Below, piece after piece: positions 7,504 through 16,000 of a DNA stretch of 64,000 nt. The position numbers and the translations under genes were made by a program. Location: positions 1-64,000 of the forward strand of contig CAKPCH010000003.1 in assembly GCA_934141535.1 (NCBI GenBank), written 5' to 3'. The DNA comes from an uncultured Bacilli bacterium. Its GTDB lineage: Bacteria > Bacillota_I > Bacilli_A > RF39 > UBA660. The notes beneath the pieces are model-generated. The model searched no databases, was not told the origin of the DNA, and saw only the letters and a program-made list of their open reading frames with translations. Position 1 is the first letter of the stretch; each line of letters begins with the position of its first letter.

Positions 7504-9070
7504 TAGTATTATCAAATGCTGTTTCTTTTGTCAATTTTATTAATTTTATTTTGTTTTTTCTTAATACTTTTTCATCAACATCCTCTAAAGAAACCTCTAT
7601 TGCTTTCTTTATACCACGAGCACCTGATCTATATAATTTTGCTTTCTTAGCTATTTCTTTTACATATTGACTAGTATAAGTAAATTTTATACCACAATCT
7701 TTTTCAAAATATTTTTTTGCCATTAACAATGGACTTATTTTTGATTTATATATTATTTGTACTAAGTCTTCTACTTCTAAATCTTTTGTATATGCTATAC
7801 AACCAATTCTACCCATTATTTCTGGAGTCATACCATATTTGATAAAGTCTTCTGCAGTTATTTCAGTGTTGTTATTCTCATTTTTAGGAGTGTTATCAGC
7901 ACCAAATCCTATTTTTTTATGTGTTTCTTCTTGTTTTTTTATTCCTTCAAATGCTCCCATTAATATAACAGTTAAGTTTGAAGTATCAAAATCTATCAAT
8001 TCACCATGTCTACCTTTTTCAATTTGGAATTTTTTTCTACCTAATATTTTTAACAATGAATCTAGCACATCTTTTGAAGATGCAGTCTCTCTTGAATCTT
8101 TACTACACTTTTTATCTATTTCATCTATTATAATTATTCCATTTTGTGCTCTTTTTATATCTCCATCACACACTTGAATTAAACCTATCAACATATCTTC
8201 AACACTACTACCTATATAACCTTCTTTTGTAAAACTTGTAGCATCAAATGATTTACATGGAAGACCTAAATATTCACAAGTTAATTTAATCATTTCTGTT
8301 TTACCTGTTCCCGTTGGACCTGCTATTAAAATATGTGATTTATTTTCTGGATCACTAGCTCTAAAATTCTTTAATAATTTTGTTGTAACAACTTTTACAG
8401 CTTTATCTTGACCTATTATTTTACTTAATACTTCTTTTTGAAGACCATCTAAAGTTTTTATTGGTTGAATCTTTGCTTTTTCTTTAGAAGTTTTTGGTTT
8501 TTTAGATTGTTCAACATCTTCTTCTATTTCTTCTTCATCATCAGATTTCATAGTTTCTTCCATTTCATCACCGAGACTTAAAACTTGATTAATTAAACGT
8601 TTTATTTCATCCATTGAATCCATATCTCTTATTGTCTCAAAAAATCCTCTAGTAACAGAATATTCAACTTCATTATCATCGCCGTAATCCAACATCTCAT
8701 CATTTTTATGATTTTCTATTATACTTTCAATACTTTCATATGAAATTTTTGCAACATCCATTTCATAATTATCATAATCGATAAAACCTATATAGCAATT
8801 TTCACTCACTACATCAAAATATTCATTAAGTAATTCTGTCTCACCTTCTTTATCAGGAAAATACTTTGCTAATAACTCTAATGATGTTGTTAGACCATAA
8901 AAATAATCATAGTCAGAACTTATATCTGAAATATTTTGACACAATAAACCACTATCTGTTGTAAAACAGTTAAAATCCTCATCAAATTCACCTTTTATTA
9001 CACCTAATGGTTTAAATATATATCTATCATTTCCTAAATAATATCTTTCAAATTGAATTGCTATTTCCAT
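7481..9070 (-). CDS. ClpX-like AAA+ unfoldase with atypical N-terminal domain
   Basis: In this 529-aa protein, residues ~205-515 are a ClpX/HslU-type AAA+ module. It has Walker A GPTGTGKT (251-258), pore loop GYIG (284-287), Walker B IIIIDEID (312-319) and sensor-2 GAR (483-485). It also has KKIGFGAD (385-392), which matches the ClpX IGF loop that docks into ClpP. The usual ClpX zinc finger is absent. In its place are ~170 residues without recognisable homology and an acidic/lysine-rich linker (about 175-200). This is therefore probably a ClpP-partner unfoldase with different substrate selection, not the housekeeping ClpX. The ATG has AAAGGGTGG upstream. An 82-aa gene lies 16 bases upstream in the same operon. 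Assignment to the ClpX clade is strong. The function of the N-domain is unknown. Confidence 0.8.
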   Translation of the reverse strand: MEIAIQFERYYLGNDRYIFKPLGVIKGEFDEDFNCFTTDSGLLCQNISDISSDYDYFYGLTTSLELLAKYFPDKEGETELLNEYFDVVSENCYIGFIDYDNYEMDVAKISYESIESIIENHKNDEMLDYGDDNEVEYSVTRGFFETIRDMDSMDEIKRLINQVLSLGDEMEETMKSDDEEEIEEDVEQSKKPKTSKEKAKIQPIKTLDGLQKEVLSKIIGQDKAVKVVTTKLLKNFRASDPENKSHILIAGPTGTGKTEMIKLTCEYLGLPCKSFDATSFTKEGYIGSSVEDMLIGLIQVCDGDIKRAQNGIIIIDEIDKKCSKDSRETASSKDVLDSLLKILGRKKFQIEKGRHGELIDFDTSNLTVILMGAFEGIKKQEETHKKIGFGADNTPKNENNNTEITAEDFIKYGMTPEIMGRIGCIAYTKDLEVEDLVQIIYKSKISPLLMAKKYFEKDCGIKFTYTSQYVKEIAKKAKLYRSGARGIKKAIEVSLEDVDEKVLRKNKIKLIKLTKETAFDNTKYYIEEM

Positions 9071-9086
9071 AAAACCACCCTTTAAT

Positions 9087-9335
9087 TTATTTATTTACAT
9101 TGTTATAATAATTATATTCAGATAATGTTTCTGATACCCATTCTAAATCTTCAGTATCATTATAACTATTATTTAATATTTCTTCTATATCATATATTAA
9201 TTCTTTTACGCTGTTGTATTTATTAATATCTATATCATATCTTTTTAATATATCTACTTGTTTAGATGAAATATATATATTATTATATTTCTTTAAAAAA
9301 CTTGATTCGTCAGCTACGAATTTATCATAATTCAT
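9087..9335 (-). CDS. Small acidic protein, unrecognised
   Basis: This 82-aa protein has no membrane segment and no recognised domain. It is rich in Asp, Glu, Asn and Tyr, with a likely helical centre around residues 35-65 (NSVKELIYDIEEILNNSYND). The ATG has GGAG eight bases upstream. It is the first gene of a two-gene unit with the ClpX-like unfoldase, 16 bases apart. An adaptor or substrate of that unfoldase is possible but rests only on proximity. Confidence 0.6.
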   Translation of the reverse strand: MNYDKFVADESSFLKKYNNIYISSKQVDILKRYDIDINKYNSVKELIYDIEEILNNSYNDTEDLEWVSETLSEYNYYNNVNK

Positions 9336-9390
9336 TAAAAAACTCCTTCATTTATGCCTATATTATAGCACATTTTCTAAAAAATAAAAG

Positions 9391-9412
9391 AAAAAAGTAG
9401 AATTTCTACTTA
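9391..9412 (-). terminator. Terminator of the pilin-sortase operon
   Basis: The hairpin AAGTAGAA/TTCTACTT (about 9395-9412) is followed on the minus strand by TTTTTTC, directly after the stop at 9418. Confidence 0.6.
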
Positions 9413-9417
9413 TTTAT

Positions 9418-10029
9418 TTAATCAAATATTATTTCTGGAATTTCTTTAGACTTCTTTTCATCATATATTTTTAGTTTTGAATGGGCACTTACTAATAAAT
9501 TTAATAGTATCCAAGATGTAAATATTGCTGTACTTAGTTCTAATAACACTAACAAATTAGAATTAGAATAAACTGTTAATTGCTCATAAACATTTATATT
9601 ATTTTTAGTTACAATATCTATTATCAACAATAATAATATATCAAGTAAAATTGTACTCACAGAATTAATTATTTTATGTTTAATACCTACTTTCTTATTT
9701 AAAAGCGAATATATAAATACAACGTTTGACACAATTATTATTATCGAATAAACTGCCAAATTAGGGAAATATATAGCCATAAATATATTGTTAAATAAGT
9801 TATCAAATAAATTAAGTACAAATTTATGATATACAATTATAATTGATACAAAAGCTATAACCCATATACTTAAAAAAAAGTATTTACTAATTTTCTTTCT
9901 TAACAAAATTGATAATAAATAAACAAGGAGTATTAATAATCCAGAAAAGAAGCATATAAAAAAAGCAGGAGATGATATTACAATATCATTCAATATTTTT
10001 AATTTTTGAACTATTGAAAAATCTTGCAT
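9418..10029 (-). CDS. Polytopic membrane protein in the sortase locus
   Basis: This 203-aa protein has about five or six predicted membrane spans (starting near residues 20, 50, 80, 105, 125 and 155). It has a short charged cytoplasmic-looking tail (KLKIYDEKKSKEIPEI). No family is recognised. The ATG has AAGGTGATGAT upstream. It lies 12 bases downstream of the sortase gene and before the operon terminator, so it is probably co-expressed with the sortase and the CnaB-domain surface protein. It could help anchor or export that protein, but nothing in its sequence shows a function. Confidence 0.65.
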   Translation of the reverse strand: MQDFSIVQKLKILNDIVISSPAFFICFFSGLLILLVYLLSILLRKKISKYFFLSIWVIAFVSIIIVYHKFVLNLFDNLFNNIFMAIYFPNLAVYSIIIIVSNVVFIYSLLNKKVGIKHKIINSVSTILLDILLLLIIDIVTKNNINVYEQLTVYSNSNLLVLLELSTAIFTSWILLNLLVSAHSKLKIYDEKKSKEIPEIIFD

Positions 10030-10041
10030 ATCATCACCTTC

Positions 10042-10707
10042 TTAATAATTATTTGTACTTACAAGTTCTAATATGTACACTGTTTGACTTGATAAATCAT
10101 TTCTTGTGCAAGTTATAAGTGTTAAAGTATTTTTATCAAAATTTCTTCTAATTGATACTTTTCCAGTCTTAGGAACTTGATATATATTTACTATATTATA
10201 ATTATACTTAATACCATTATAATATATTGAAGCTACATCACCAATTGTAAGCTTATATAAATCGTTAAAATAACAATATGAACAAGCTCCTGAATGTGCT
10301 GCTAAAATTAAATTGTTATTTTCTTGATCTGGCATTGTAGATGAATTTATAACGGTAACATTATAATCTACATTATTATATTTAGAATTTATATCAAGAA
10401 ATCCTCTTTTTATATTTAATTTTGGTATTTCAAGTATACCTATATAATTAAAACTTATATTAGGAGTACTAGGTTCTTCAGGCGTAGGTTCTTCTTCTTG
10501 ATCATTTTTACCATCATTTGAAGTTTTATCTTCTTTTTCTTTTATTTCAGGTGTCTCGTTTTCAAATAATAATATATTCATATCTGAAAATGCTTTATTC
10601 TTTTTCATTTCAAAATATTCTAAACCGCCTAAAAAGAATCCTAAAGCAATAAGTAGAAATCCAGAAAAAAGGATTGTACTATTCTTCAATTTTATTCTTT
10701 TTAACAT
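10042..10707 (-). CDS. Sortase family transpeptidase
   Basis: This 221-aa protein has an N-terminal membrane anchor (about residues 12-31) and a Glu/Pro-rich spacer (50-82). A sortase fold follows with His138 in AAHSG and Cys200 in TLITC. It should attach the CnaB-domain protein encoded just upstream to peptidoglycan or polymerise it. The usual catalytic Arg, expected eight to ten residues after the Cys on the last strand, is Gln208 here. The only nearby arginine is R202 right after the Cys. Two extra cysteines (C142, C145) follow the catalytic His. The class is unclear, closest in layout to D-like housekeeping or pilus sortases. Its start overlaps the 3' end of the surface-protein gene by 29 bases, implying translational coupling. 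Confidence 0.85.
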   Translation of the reverse strand: MLKRIKLKNSTILFSGFLLIALGFFLGGLEYFEMKKNKAFSDMNILLFENETPEIKEKEDKTSNDGKNDQEEEPTPEEPSTPNISFNYIGILEIPKLNIKRGFLDINSKYNNVDYNVTVINSSTMPDQENNNLILAAHSGACSYCYFNDLYKLTIGDVASIYYNGIKYNYNIVNIYQVPKTGKVSIRRNFDKNTLTLITCTRNDLSSQTVYILELVSTNNY

Positions 10708-12772
10708 AAGTAACTAAACCTATACCAAGAGCAATATCAAACATAGCTATTGTAAGTAATAATGCTGATTTAGATCCTAAAGTATCTGGAACATCAACTT
10801 TTAAATCGTTTTTCATTTCTACTTTTACTATATGATCTTTATCAGTTATTTCAAACTCTATTTTATCTTTATTTAATTCATAACCTTCTGGGGCAGCAAT
10901 TTCTACTAAATAATATTTACCTTTTGGCAAACCTTCAATAACATATACTTCGTTTGAAGATGTCCATCTACATTCTTTATTTTTATTACCATCTTTATCA
11001 ACACAGTATTTAACAACTTTGCCATCTTTATCTTGTATTTCTAATGTAGCTCCTTTTAATAATTTACCATCTACTAATCTAATTTTACTGATTTCTACTC
11101 TAGTTAATTTATTTTTCATAACTACTTTAATAGTATCATTACTACCATCAACTGTAAATTTAACTTTTTCTTTGTTTAAAATATATCCTGTAGGTGCGAT
11201 AGTCTCAACTAAGTAATAAGTACCATTGGGAAGTCCTTCAATTACATAAGCATCATTAGTTGATACCCATTTGCATTCTTCTGAACCATTTCCACAATAT
11301 TTAACTATCTTACCATCTTTATCTTGTATTTCTAATGTGGCACCTTTTAAAGGTTTACTATCTGATAAATTAATTTTACTGATTTCTACTCTAGTTAATT
11401 TATTTTTCATAACTACTTTAATAGTATCATTACTACCATCAACTATAAACTTAACTTTCTCTTTAGATAATACATATCCTGTAGGTGCAATAGTCTCAAC
11501 CAAGTAATAAGTACCATTTGGAAGACCCTCAACTACATAATCCTCACTAGTTGATACCCATTTACACTCTTGTGAACCATTTCCACAGTATTTAACTATT
11601 TTACCATCTTTATCTTGTATTTCTAATGTGGCGCCAGGTAATTCTTTAGTACCTGTAATATCTTTCTTAGAGATTATTACCTTCACTAATTTATTTGTTA
11701 AAGTAACAGTAGCTGTTGCAGAGGAATCATTTATTGTTACTGTTTGTGATCTAGAATCTATTACGAATCCGTTTGGAGCACTTATCTCAGTTATTGTATA
11801 TTTACCATTTGGTATATCTAATATTTCAATAGGAGTTGTTGATGTTGTAAATTCTTTACTATATGATTTGTCTTCGTTTTCTACCCTTATTTTAGCACCC
11901 GCAACTAGATTACCTTTTTCATCAACTTTTCTTATAATTAATTTAGTTCTAGAGATTGAACCAGTTGCTGTTGCTCTTTTTGCATCTGTTGTTACTTCCT
12001 CTGTATGAGCTGGAGTTAATGTTTGATAATCACTACCGCAAGTATAGTTTCTAGCAATACTATATTTTTTAACGCCACTTACTACACTTACACTTACATT
12101 AGCTTCAGTTGAAAATGAACTTAAAGGAACAACTACATAAAATGAATTTCCATTTTTTTGTATACTACCAATATTAGTAGAAACTTCATATCCTGCATTT
12201 GTTGTTACATTAATTGTATTAGATATATAATTATTTCCTGATCTTGTAAATGTTAGTTTATTTGTACTTATAGAAAAATTTACAGTAGTATCAGCATTAT
12301 CATAAGCGTTTTTACCTATTTCTAAATATTTATTATATAAAGTTCTATAAGCAGTGGCTAAATTTCCAGCACCTAAAATGTGATTATCGCTATTGTTACC
12401 ATTTTTTTCATAAAGGAATTGATTTACTGCCATTTCTGCAGCAAAATATTCTGATGTAACACTATCAGTTTTATATCCACCTGATGAAGCATTTAAGATT
12501 GCAGCAACACCAATTCTAGTCTTTAAATCCCAATCATCATTTAATGTACAAGAAAGACCACGTCCAGCAGGAGTATCTTTACGATACAATGTACAAACAT
12601 ATACTTCGTCAGCATCTTTTTTTACTGCTAATCCATAATTAGTTGCTTCATCAACAACTCTACTTCCTCCTTGTACTATAGTTTTAGTTTTAGAATTAAA
12701 TGCATTAACATTTGTAATCATAACAAACATTATTAATATTAAAAATATAAATTTACATCTTTTAAAATTCAT
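10679..12772 (-). CDS. Secreted CnaB/SpaA-type pilin or adhesin
   Basis: I start at ATG 12772 (AGGAGGG upstream, then a clean signal peptide MNFKRCKFIF...NVNA). The open frame runs 38 codons further but without signal features. The 697-aa protein has an N-terminal domain (25-250) with C60 and Q118 in contexts that could form a thioester, at low confidence. Four CnaB domains follow at ~272-360, 361-457, 458-555 and 556-655. Each keeps the isopeptide Lys/Glu/Asn set (K282/E329/N360; K466/E523/N554; K563/E624/N655). Domains 2-4 also hold a Cys pair each. The C terminus is a sorting signal of the form VPDTLG (661-666), a hydrophobic stretch and KKNKIEE. The canonical LPXTG is absent. It is encoded with its own sortase and membrane protein. 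Confidence 0.85.
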   Translation of the reverse strand: MNFKRCKFIFLILIMFVMITNVNAFNSKTKTIVQGGSRVVDEATNYGLAVKKDADEVYVCTLYRKDTPAGRGLSCTLNDDWDLKTRIGVAAILNASSGGYKTDSVTSEYFAAEMAVNQFLYEKNGNNSDNHILGAGNLATAYRTLYNKYLEIGKNAYDNADTTVNFSISTNKLTFTRSGNNYISNTINVTTNAGYEVSTNIGSIQKNGNSFYVVVPLSSFSTEANVSVSVVSGVKKYSIARNYTCGSDYQTLTPAHTEEVTTDAKRATATGSISRTKLIIRKVDEKGNLVAGAKIRVENEDKSYSKEFTTSTTPIEILDIPNGKYTITEISAPNGFVIDSRSQTVTINDSSATATVTLTNKLVKVIISKKDITGTKELPGATLEIQDKDGKIVKYCGNGSQECKWVSTSEDYVVEGLPNGTYYLVETIAPTGYVLSKEKVKFIVDGSNDTIKVVMKNKLTRVEISKINLSDSKPLKGATLEIQDKDGKIVKYCGNGSEECKWVSTNDAYVIEGLPNGTYYLVETIAPTGYILNKEKVKFTVDGSNDTIKVVMKNKLTRVEISKIRLVDGKLLKGATLEIQDKDGKVVKYCVDKDGNKNKECRWTSSNEVYVIEGLPKGKYYLVEIAAPEGYELNKDKIEFEITDKDHIVKVEMKNDLKVDVPDTLGSKSALLLTIAMFDIALGIGLVTYVKKNKIEE
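10812..11700. repeat. Tandem ~291-bp repeats encoding CnaB domains 2-4
   Basis: Two copies starting near 11111 and 11402 are close to identical over most of a 291-bp (97-codon) period. A third, more diverged copy (~300 bp, with extra codons around the second Cys) lies at about 10812-11110. Such repeats can change copy number by recombination, altering the length of the surface protein. Confidence 0.8.
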
Positions 12773-12800
12773 AAGTACCCTCCTATTTTTATACATAATA

Positions 12801-12829
12801 ATTGTATCACAATAAAATAAATATATCAA
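12801..12829 (-). promoter_or_regulatory. SigA-type promoter of the pilin-sortase operon
   Basis: On the minus strand, -35 TTGATA (12824-12829) and -10 TACAAT (12801-12806) are 17 bp apart, with a TGTGA extended -10 context. This placement between 12772 and 12886 also argues against the longer reading frame. Confidence 0.65.
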
Positions 12830-12847
12830 TTGTTTAATTTGTTTAAA

Positions 12848-12876
12848 TTGATATTTTTGTTTAATCATGATATTAT
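12848..12876 (+). promoter_or_regulatory. SigA-type promoter of the 143-aa gene
   Basis: -35 TTGATA (12848-12853) and -10 TATTAT (12871-12876) are 17 bp apart, with TG one base before the -10 (extended -10). It is divergent from the pilin promoter, with about 20 bp between the two -35 boxes. Confidence 0.65.
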
Positions 12877-12903
12877 ATATAAACAACGAAAAAGAGGTAT
12901 AAA

Positions 12904-13335
12904 ATGAGAGAACCAGAATTAAGAATAGGATTTATAATATTTAACCCATATTGGAAACAAGAACTAAGATGGCGTAATGGTCATAGAAAAACAGCATGTG
13001 AATGGATTGAAAATAGTGGGTTAAAAAATTTGTTTTTAGAAATGTATGGTACTAATCATGTATATGATGAAGAAGATTTTTTAACAAATTATATAGGTGC
13101 AATTAAATTGTATGCTACAGGAGGTCAATTTTATTGTTATGTACCACCTATTATAAGTCCAGAAAAAGATTATTTAAGAAATTATTATGAAAACTTAGGA
13201 TATCATATAATAGAAAATCATATTTATGATGAAAAAAAAGCAAAGTATGATACAAATAATAATTATCAGTATACTAAAACCGTAGTTAAAATTAAAAATG
13301 TTTATTCTTATAATCCTGTTAAAGATGGTGACTAA
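12904..13335 (+). CDS. Unrecognised 143-aa cytosolic protein
   Basis: This soluble protein is rich in Tyr and Asn (FIIFNPYWKQELRWRNGHRK at residues 11-30, YCYVPPIISP in the centre). It has no membrane segment, no signal and no motif that I know. AGAGGT lies upstream of the ATG, with a good promoter and a two-way terminator. It is one of few plus-strand genes here and stands alone, divergent from the surface-protein operon. Its origin and role are unknown. Confidence 0.65.
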   Translation: MREPELRIGFIIFNPYWKQELRWRNGHRKTACEWIENSGLKNLFLEMYGTNHVYDEEDFLTNYIGAIKLYATGGQFYCYVPPIISPEKDYLRNYYENLGYHIIENHIYDEKKAKYDTNNNYQYTKTVVKIKNVYSYNPVKDGD

Positions 13336-13364
13336 AAAAGTAGAAAATTTAATTCTACTTTTTT
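13334..13364. terminator. Bidirectional terminator
   Basis: A perfect 12-bp stem (13334-13345 with 13353-13364) has A and T runs on both sides. It lies between the convergent 143-aa gene and the pseudouridine synthase gene. Confidence 0.75.
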
Positions 13365-14019
13365 ATTTCATTAAACTTATAAAGCTATTAGGTATATCTA
13401 TATCAATACACACTTTTTGTAATGTTTTAGGATGAATAAATTCTAATGTGTTAGCAACCAAAGCCATTCTTCTTATAGGATTTTTCTTTGCTCCATACTT
13501 TTTATCTCCTACTATTGGATTACCCATATCAGATAATTGAACTCTTATTTGATTTTTTCTACCTGTTTTAAGATTTAAACTTAACATAGTATATTGATTA
13601 TTTTCTAATACTTTTTCATATTCTGTAATAGCAAGTTTACCTGATTTATCTTTAACTGAATATGTGTATAAAGTTTTAGTTTCTTGTAAATAACTTTTTA
13701 AAACGCCTTTATTATTTTTTACTTTGCCTTCTACTATAGCAACATAATTTCTTTTAAATTTATCCCAATTATCTTGTAAATAAAACTTTGTTTTTTCATC
13801 TTTAGCAAACATTACTATACCGCTTGTATCTTTATCAAGTCTATGTACTATAAATACTTTATTATTTTTATTTTTCCTTTTTAAATAGTCATATACATAC
13901 GAAAATAGTGTTCTATCTTTTTCTTTTTCTGTAGATATTGTAAGAAGATTAGAAGGTTTATTTATAATTATTATGTATTTATCTTCATATAGTATATCCA
14001 TTTTACCTTTTTTACTCAT
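13363..14019 (-). CDS. RluA-family pseudouridine synthase
   Basis: This 218-aa protein is a RluA/RluD-family catalytic domain that isomerises uridine to pseudouridine in rRNA or tRNA. The signature VHRLDKDTSG has catalytic Asp62. The family's NPIVGDKKYG and RMALVANTLEF-like blocks follow. No S4 RNA-binding domain precedes it, as in the short RluA-like members. Its target cannot be fixed from sequence. The gene follows the methionine gamma-lyase-like gene by 7 bases on the same strand and probably belongs to the SDR-lyase-synthase operon. AGGTG upstream of the ATG is the ribosome site. Confidence 0.88.
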   Translation of the reverse strand: MSKKGKMDILYEDKYIIIINKPSNLLTISTEKEKDRTLFSYVYDYLKRKNKNNKVFIVHRLDKDTSGIVMFAKDEKTKFYLQDNWDKFKRNYVAIVEGKVKNNKGVLKSYLQETKTLYTYSVKDKSGKLAITEYEKVLENNQYTMLSLNLKTGRKNQIRVQLSDMGNPIVGDKKYGAKKNPIRRMALVANTLEFIHPKTLQKVCIDIDIPNSFISLMK

Positions 14020-14026
14020 CTTACAC

Positions 14027-15250
14027 CTACTTATCTAAATTTTCTATTGCCTTCATAATTCCTAAACGTCCATATTCATATGTAAGAGATCCTTGTTGAT
14101 AAGCTATATAAGGTGGTCTTATTGGTCCATCACATGAAAATTCTATAGATGATCCTTGATTAAATGACCCTGATGCCATTATAACTTTATCATCATAACC
14201 AGGCATATCGCTTGGTACTGGTATAGCATTAGAATCAATTGCTGATCCCATTTGTATACCTTGTACATATTTAATTAATTTTTCACTATCATTAAATATA
14301 ATATTTTGAACTATATCAGCTCTTTTTTCATTATATCTAGGTTCTACTAAATATCCTTTATCTTCCATTATATAACTTGTAAGTATTGCTGTTTTAAGAG
14401 CGCTTCCAACAACACTTGGTGACATATAAAGTCCTTGTAATAAACTTTTATTTTGTCCTAAAGTAGGACCTACTTCTTTGCCTTCACCAGGAACAGTTAA
14501 TCTTTCTGCAACTAATTCAATTAAATCTTTTCTACCAACAATATATCCACCATTTGGAGTGATTCCAGCACCTAAATTTTTTATTAAAGATCCAGCACAT
14601 ACATCTGCCCCTACTTCTATAGGTTCTTTCTTTGATACTAATTCACAATAACAATTATCAACCATTATAATAGCACTTGTATTTACTTTTCTTATTTCTT
14701 TTATAATTGATTCTAATTTTTCTATATCTATACTTTTTCTTGTAGAATATCCTTTAGATCTTTGTACATAAATCATTTTTATATCATTTTTACTTACTCT
14801 ATTTATTATTTTTTCATAGTCAAAATCATTATCTTTTAAATCTATTTCTTCATATTTTACATTAAATGCTTTTAAAGAACTTTTATTTTCTTTTATACCT
14901 ATTACTTCATGTAAAGTATCATATGGAGTTCCACTTATTGATAGCATAATGTCATTAGGTCTTAAAAGTCCAAAGAGTGCTACTGTTAAAGCATGAGTTC
15001 CTGATATAAATTGTGTTCTAACTAATGCATCTTCACTTTTAAATATTTGAGAATATACACTTTCTATAACATCTCTTCCTGAATCATTATACCCATAACC
15101 AGTAGTTGTATTAAAATGATATTCACATACATTATTATCTTGAAATGCATCTAATACTTTTTTACTATTATATAGCACAATATCATCTACTTTTTCTAAT
15201 TCGTCTTTTATTTTATTTTCACATTCTTTTATATATTTTAAAGTATCCAT
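14027..15250 (-). CDS. Methionine gamma-lyase family protein (YnbB-like)
   Basis: This 407-aa protein is a fold-type I PLP enzyme of the Cys/Met-metabolism group often annotated as aluminium-resistance or methionine gamma-lyase-like (B. subtilis YnbB). K224 in GSLIKNLGAG is the likely PLP Schiff-base lysine. D198 in IIMVDNCYCE contacts the pyridine nitrogen, and FISGTHALTVALFG is the phosphate-cup region. The C-terminal IRPPYIAYQQGSLTYEYG block is characteristic of the family. Despite the name, the true substrate of this family is unsettled. The start ATG lies one base after the stop of the SDR gene, and its GGAGGG ribosome site is within that gene's last codons, so the two are translationally coupled. 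Confidence 0.85.
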   Translation of the reverse strand: MDTLKYIKECENKIKDELEKVDDIVLYNSKKVLDAFQDNNVCEYHFNTTTGYGYNDSGRDVIESVYSQIFKSEDALVRTQFISGTHALTVALFGLLRPNDIMLSISGTPYDTLHEVIGIKENKSSLKAFNVKYEEIDLKDNDFDYEKIINRVSKNDIKMIYVQRSKGYSTRKSIDIEKLESIIKEIRKVNTSAIIMVDNCYCELVSKKEPIEVGADVCAGSLIKNLGAGITPNGGYIVGRKDLIELVAERLTVPGEGKEVGPTLGQNKSLLQGLYMSPSVVGSALKTAILTSYIMEDKGYLVEPRYNEKRADIVQNIIFNDSEKLIKYVQGIQMGSAIDSNAIPVPSDMPGYDDKVIMASGSFNQGSSIEFSCDGPIRPPYIAYQQGSLTYEYGRLGIMKAIENLDK

Positions 15251-15251
15251 T

Positions 15252-15956
15252 TTATCCCTCCATAACTATTATACTTCCTGATTTTATATTGGAATTTATA
15301 ATTTCTATTACTTTATCAGCTACTTGATTAGGCTCAATAAGTTTATATTGGCCTATTCTTTTTAGTTCATTTTTTAAATACTCTTGATCCATTTCTCTTA
15401 TACTTTCGGTATTTACCCAATTAGGGCATAAAGCATATATTTTTATATTTTCTAATTTGAGTGCTAAAGATTTTGTTAAATTTATGAGTGCTGCTTTTGA
15501 TGCTGAATAATCCATATTTAATGTTTGATATGTATTAATTCCATCTGTAGATGAAATGTTTATTATTATGCCGCCATCTAATATAGTGTATAAGTTTTTA
15601 ATAAGAAGAAAAGGTCCAACTAAATTAACTTCTAAAACTTTCATAAATTCTTCCTTTGTTTTATCTTCAAATTCACAATCCATACTAAGTGCTGCATTAT
15701 TTATAAGTATATCAATATTTTTATATTTATTTTTTATACTATTACAAAAAGAATTTATTTCACTTTCATTAGATAAATCTAATTTATAATAATCAAATTT
15801 AACTCCAATAAATTCTATTTTTTTCTTTAAACTTAATATATCATCTTCACTAGTTAGATAAGTACCTATAATATCATAACCATCGCGTGCTAAAGTAAGT
15901 GCTATTTCTCTTCCTATTCCTTTAGCACACCCAGTAATAAGTGCAACTGATCTCAT
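15252..15956 (-). CDS. SDR-family oxidoreductase (FabG-like)
   Basis: This 234-aa protein is a classical short-chain dehydrogenase. It has the Rossmann motif TGCAKGIG (8-15), NNAA (87-90), catalytic Ser135/136 (NISSTDG) and the YSASK pair Y150/K154. It is an NAD(P)-dependent reductase of a carbonyl or hydroxyl substrate. The closest overall layout is 3-oxoacyl-ACP reductase, but fatty-acid genes are not nearby. It is the first gene of the operon with the YnbB-like enzyme and the pseudouridine synthase. The leader is very short: TATAAT, six bases, GGTGAT, three bases, ATG. Confidence 0.85.
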   Translation of the reverse strand: MRSVALITGCAKGIGREIALTLARDGYDIIGTYLTSEDDILSLKKKIEFIGVKFDYYKLDLSNESEINSFCNSIKNKYKNIDILINNAALSMDCEFEDKTKEEFMKVLEVNLVGPFLLIKNLYTILDGGIIINISSTDGINTYQTLNMDYSASKAALINLTKSLALKLENIKIYALCPNWVNTESIREMDQEYLKNELKRIGQYKLIEPNQVADKVIEIINSNIKSGSIIVMEG

Positions 15957-15983
15957 AAAATCACCGAGACTATTATAACAAAC
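15956..15983 (-). promoter_or_regulatory. Compact -10/Shine-Dalgarno module before the SDR gene
   Basis: On the minus strand, TGT-TATAAT (extended -10) is followed after AGTCTC by GGTGAT, TTT and the ATG. The start codon is 15 nt after the -10. The same arrangement recurs before at least four other genes in the window. Confidence 0.5.
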
Positions 15984-16000
15984 AATTAAAAAAAAAGAAA

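Noticed and set aside
10812..11700. Regularly spaced near-identical sequence that could be mistaken for a CRISPR or satellite array
   Set aside because: The period is 291 bp, in frame, and encodes CnaB domains with conserved isopeptide residues. No short repeats with unique spacers occur.
12773..12886. Longer N-terminal extension of the CnaB surface protein (38 extra codons)
   Set aside because: The extension overlaps the promoter at 12801-12829 and lacks a ribosome site. ATG 12772 has AGGAGGG and starts a standard signal peptide.
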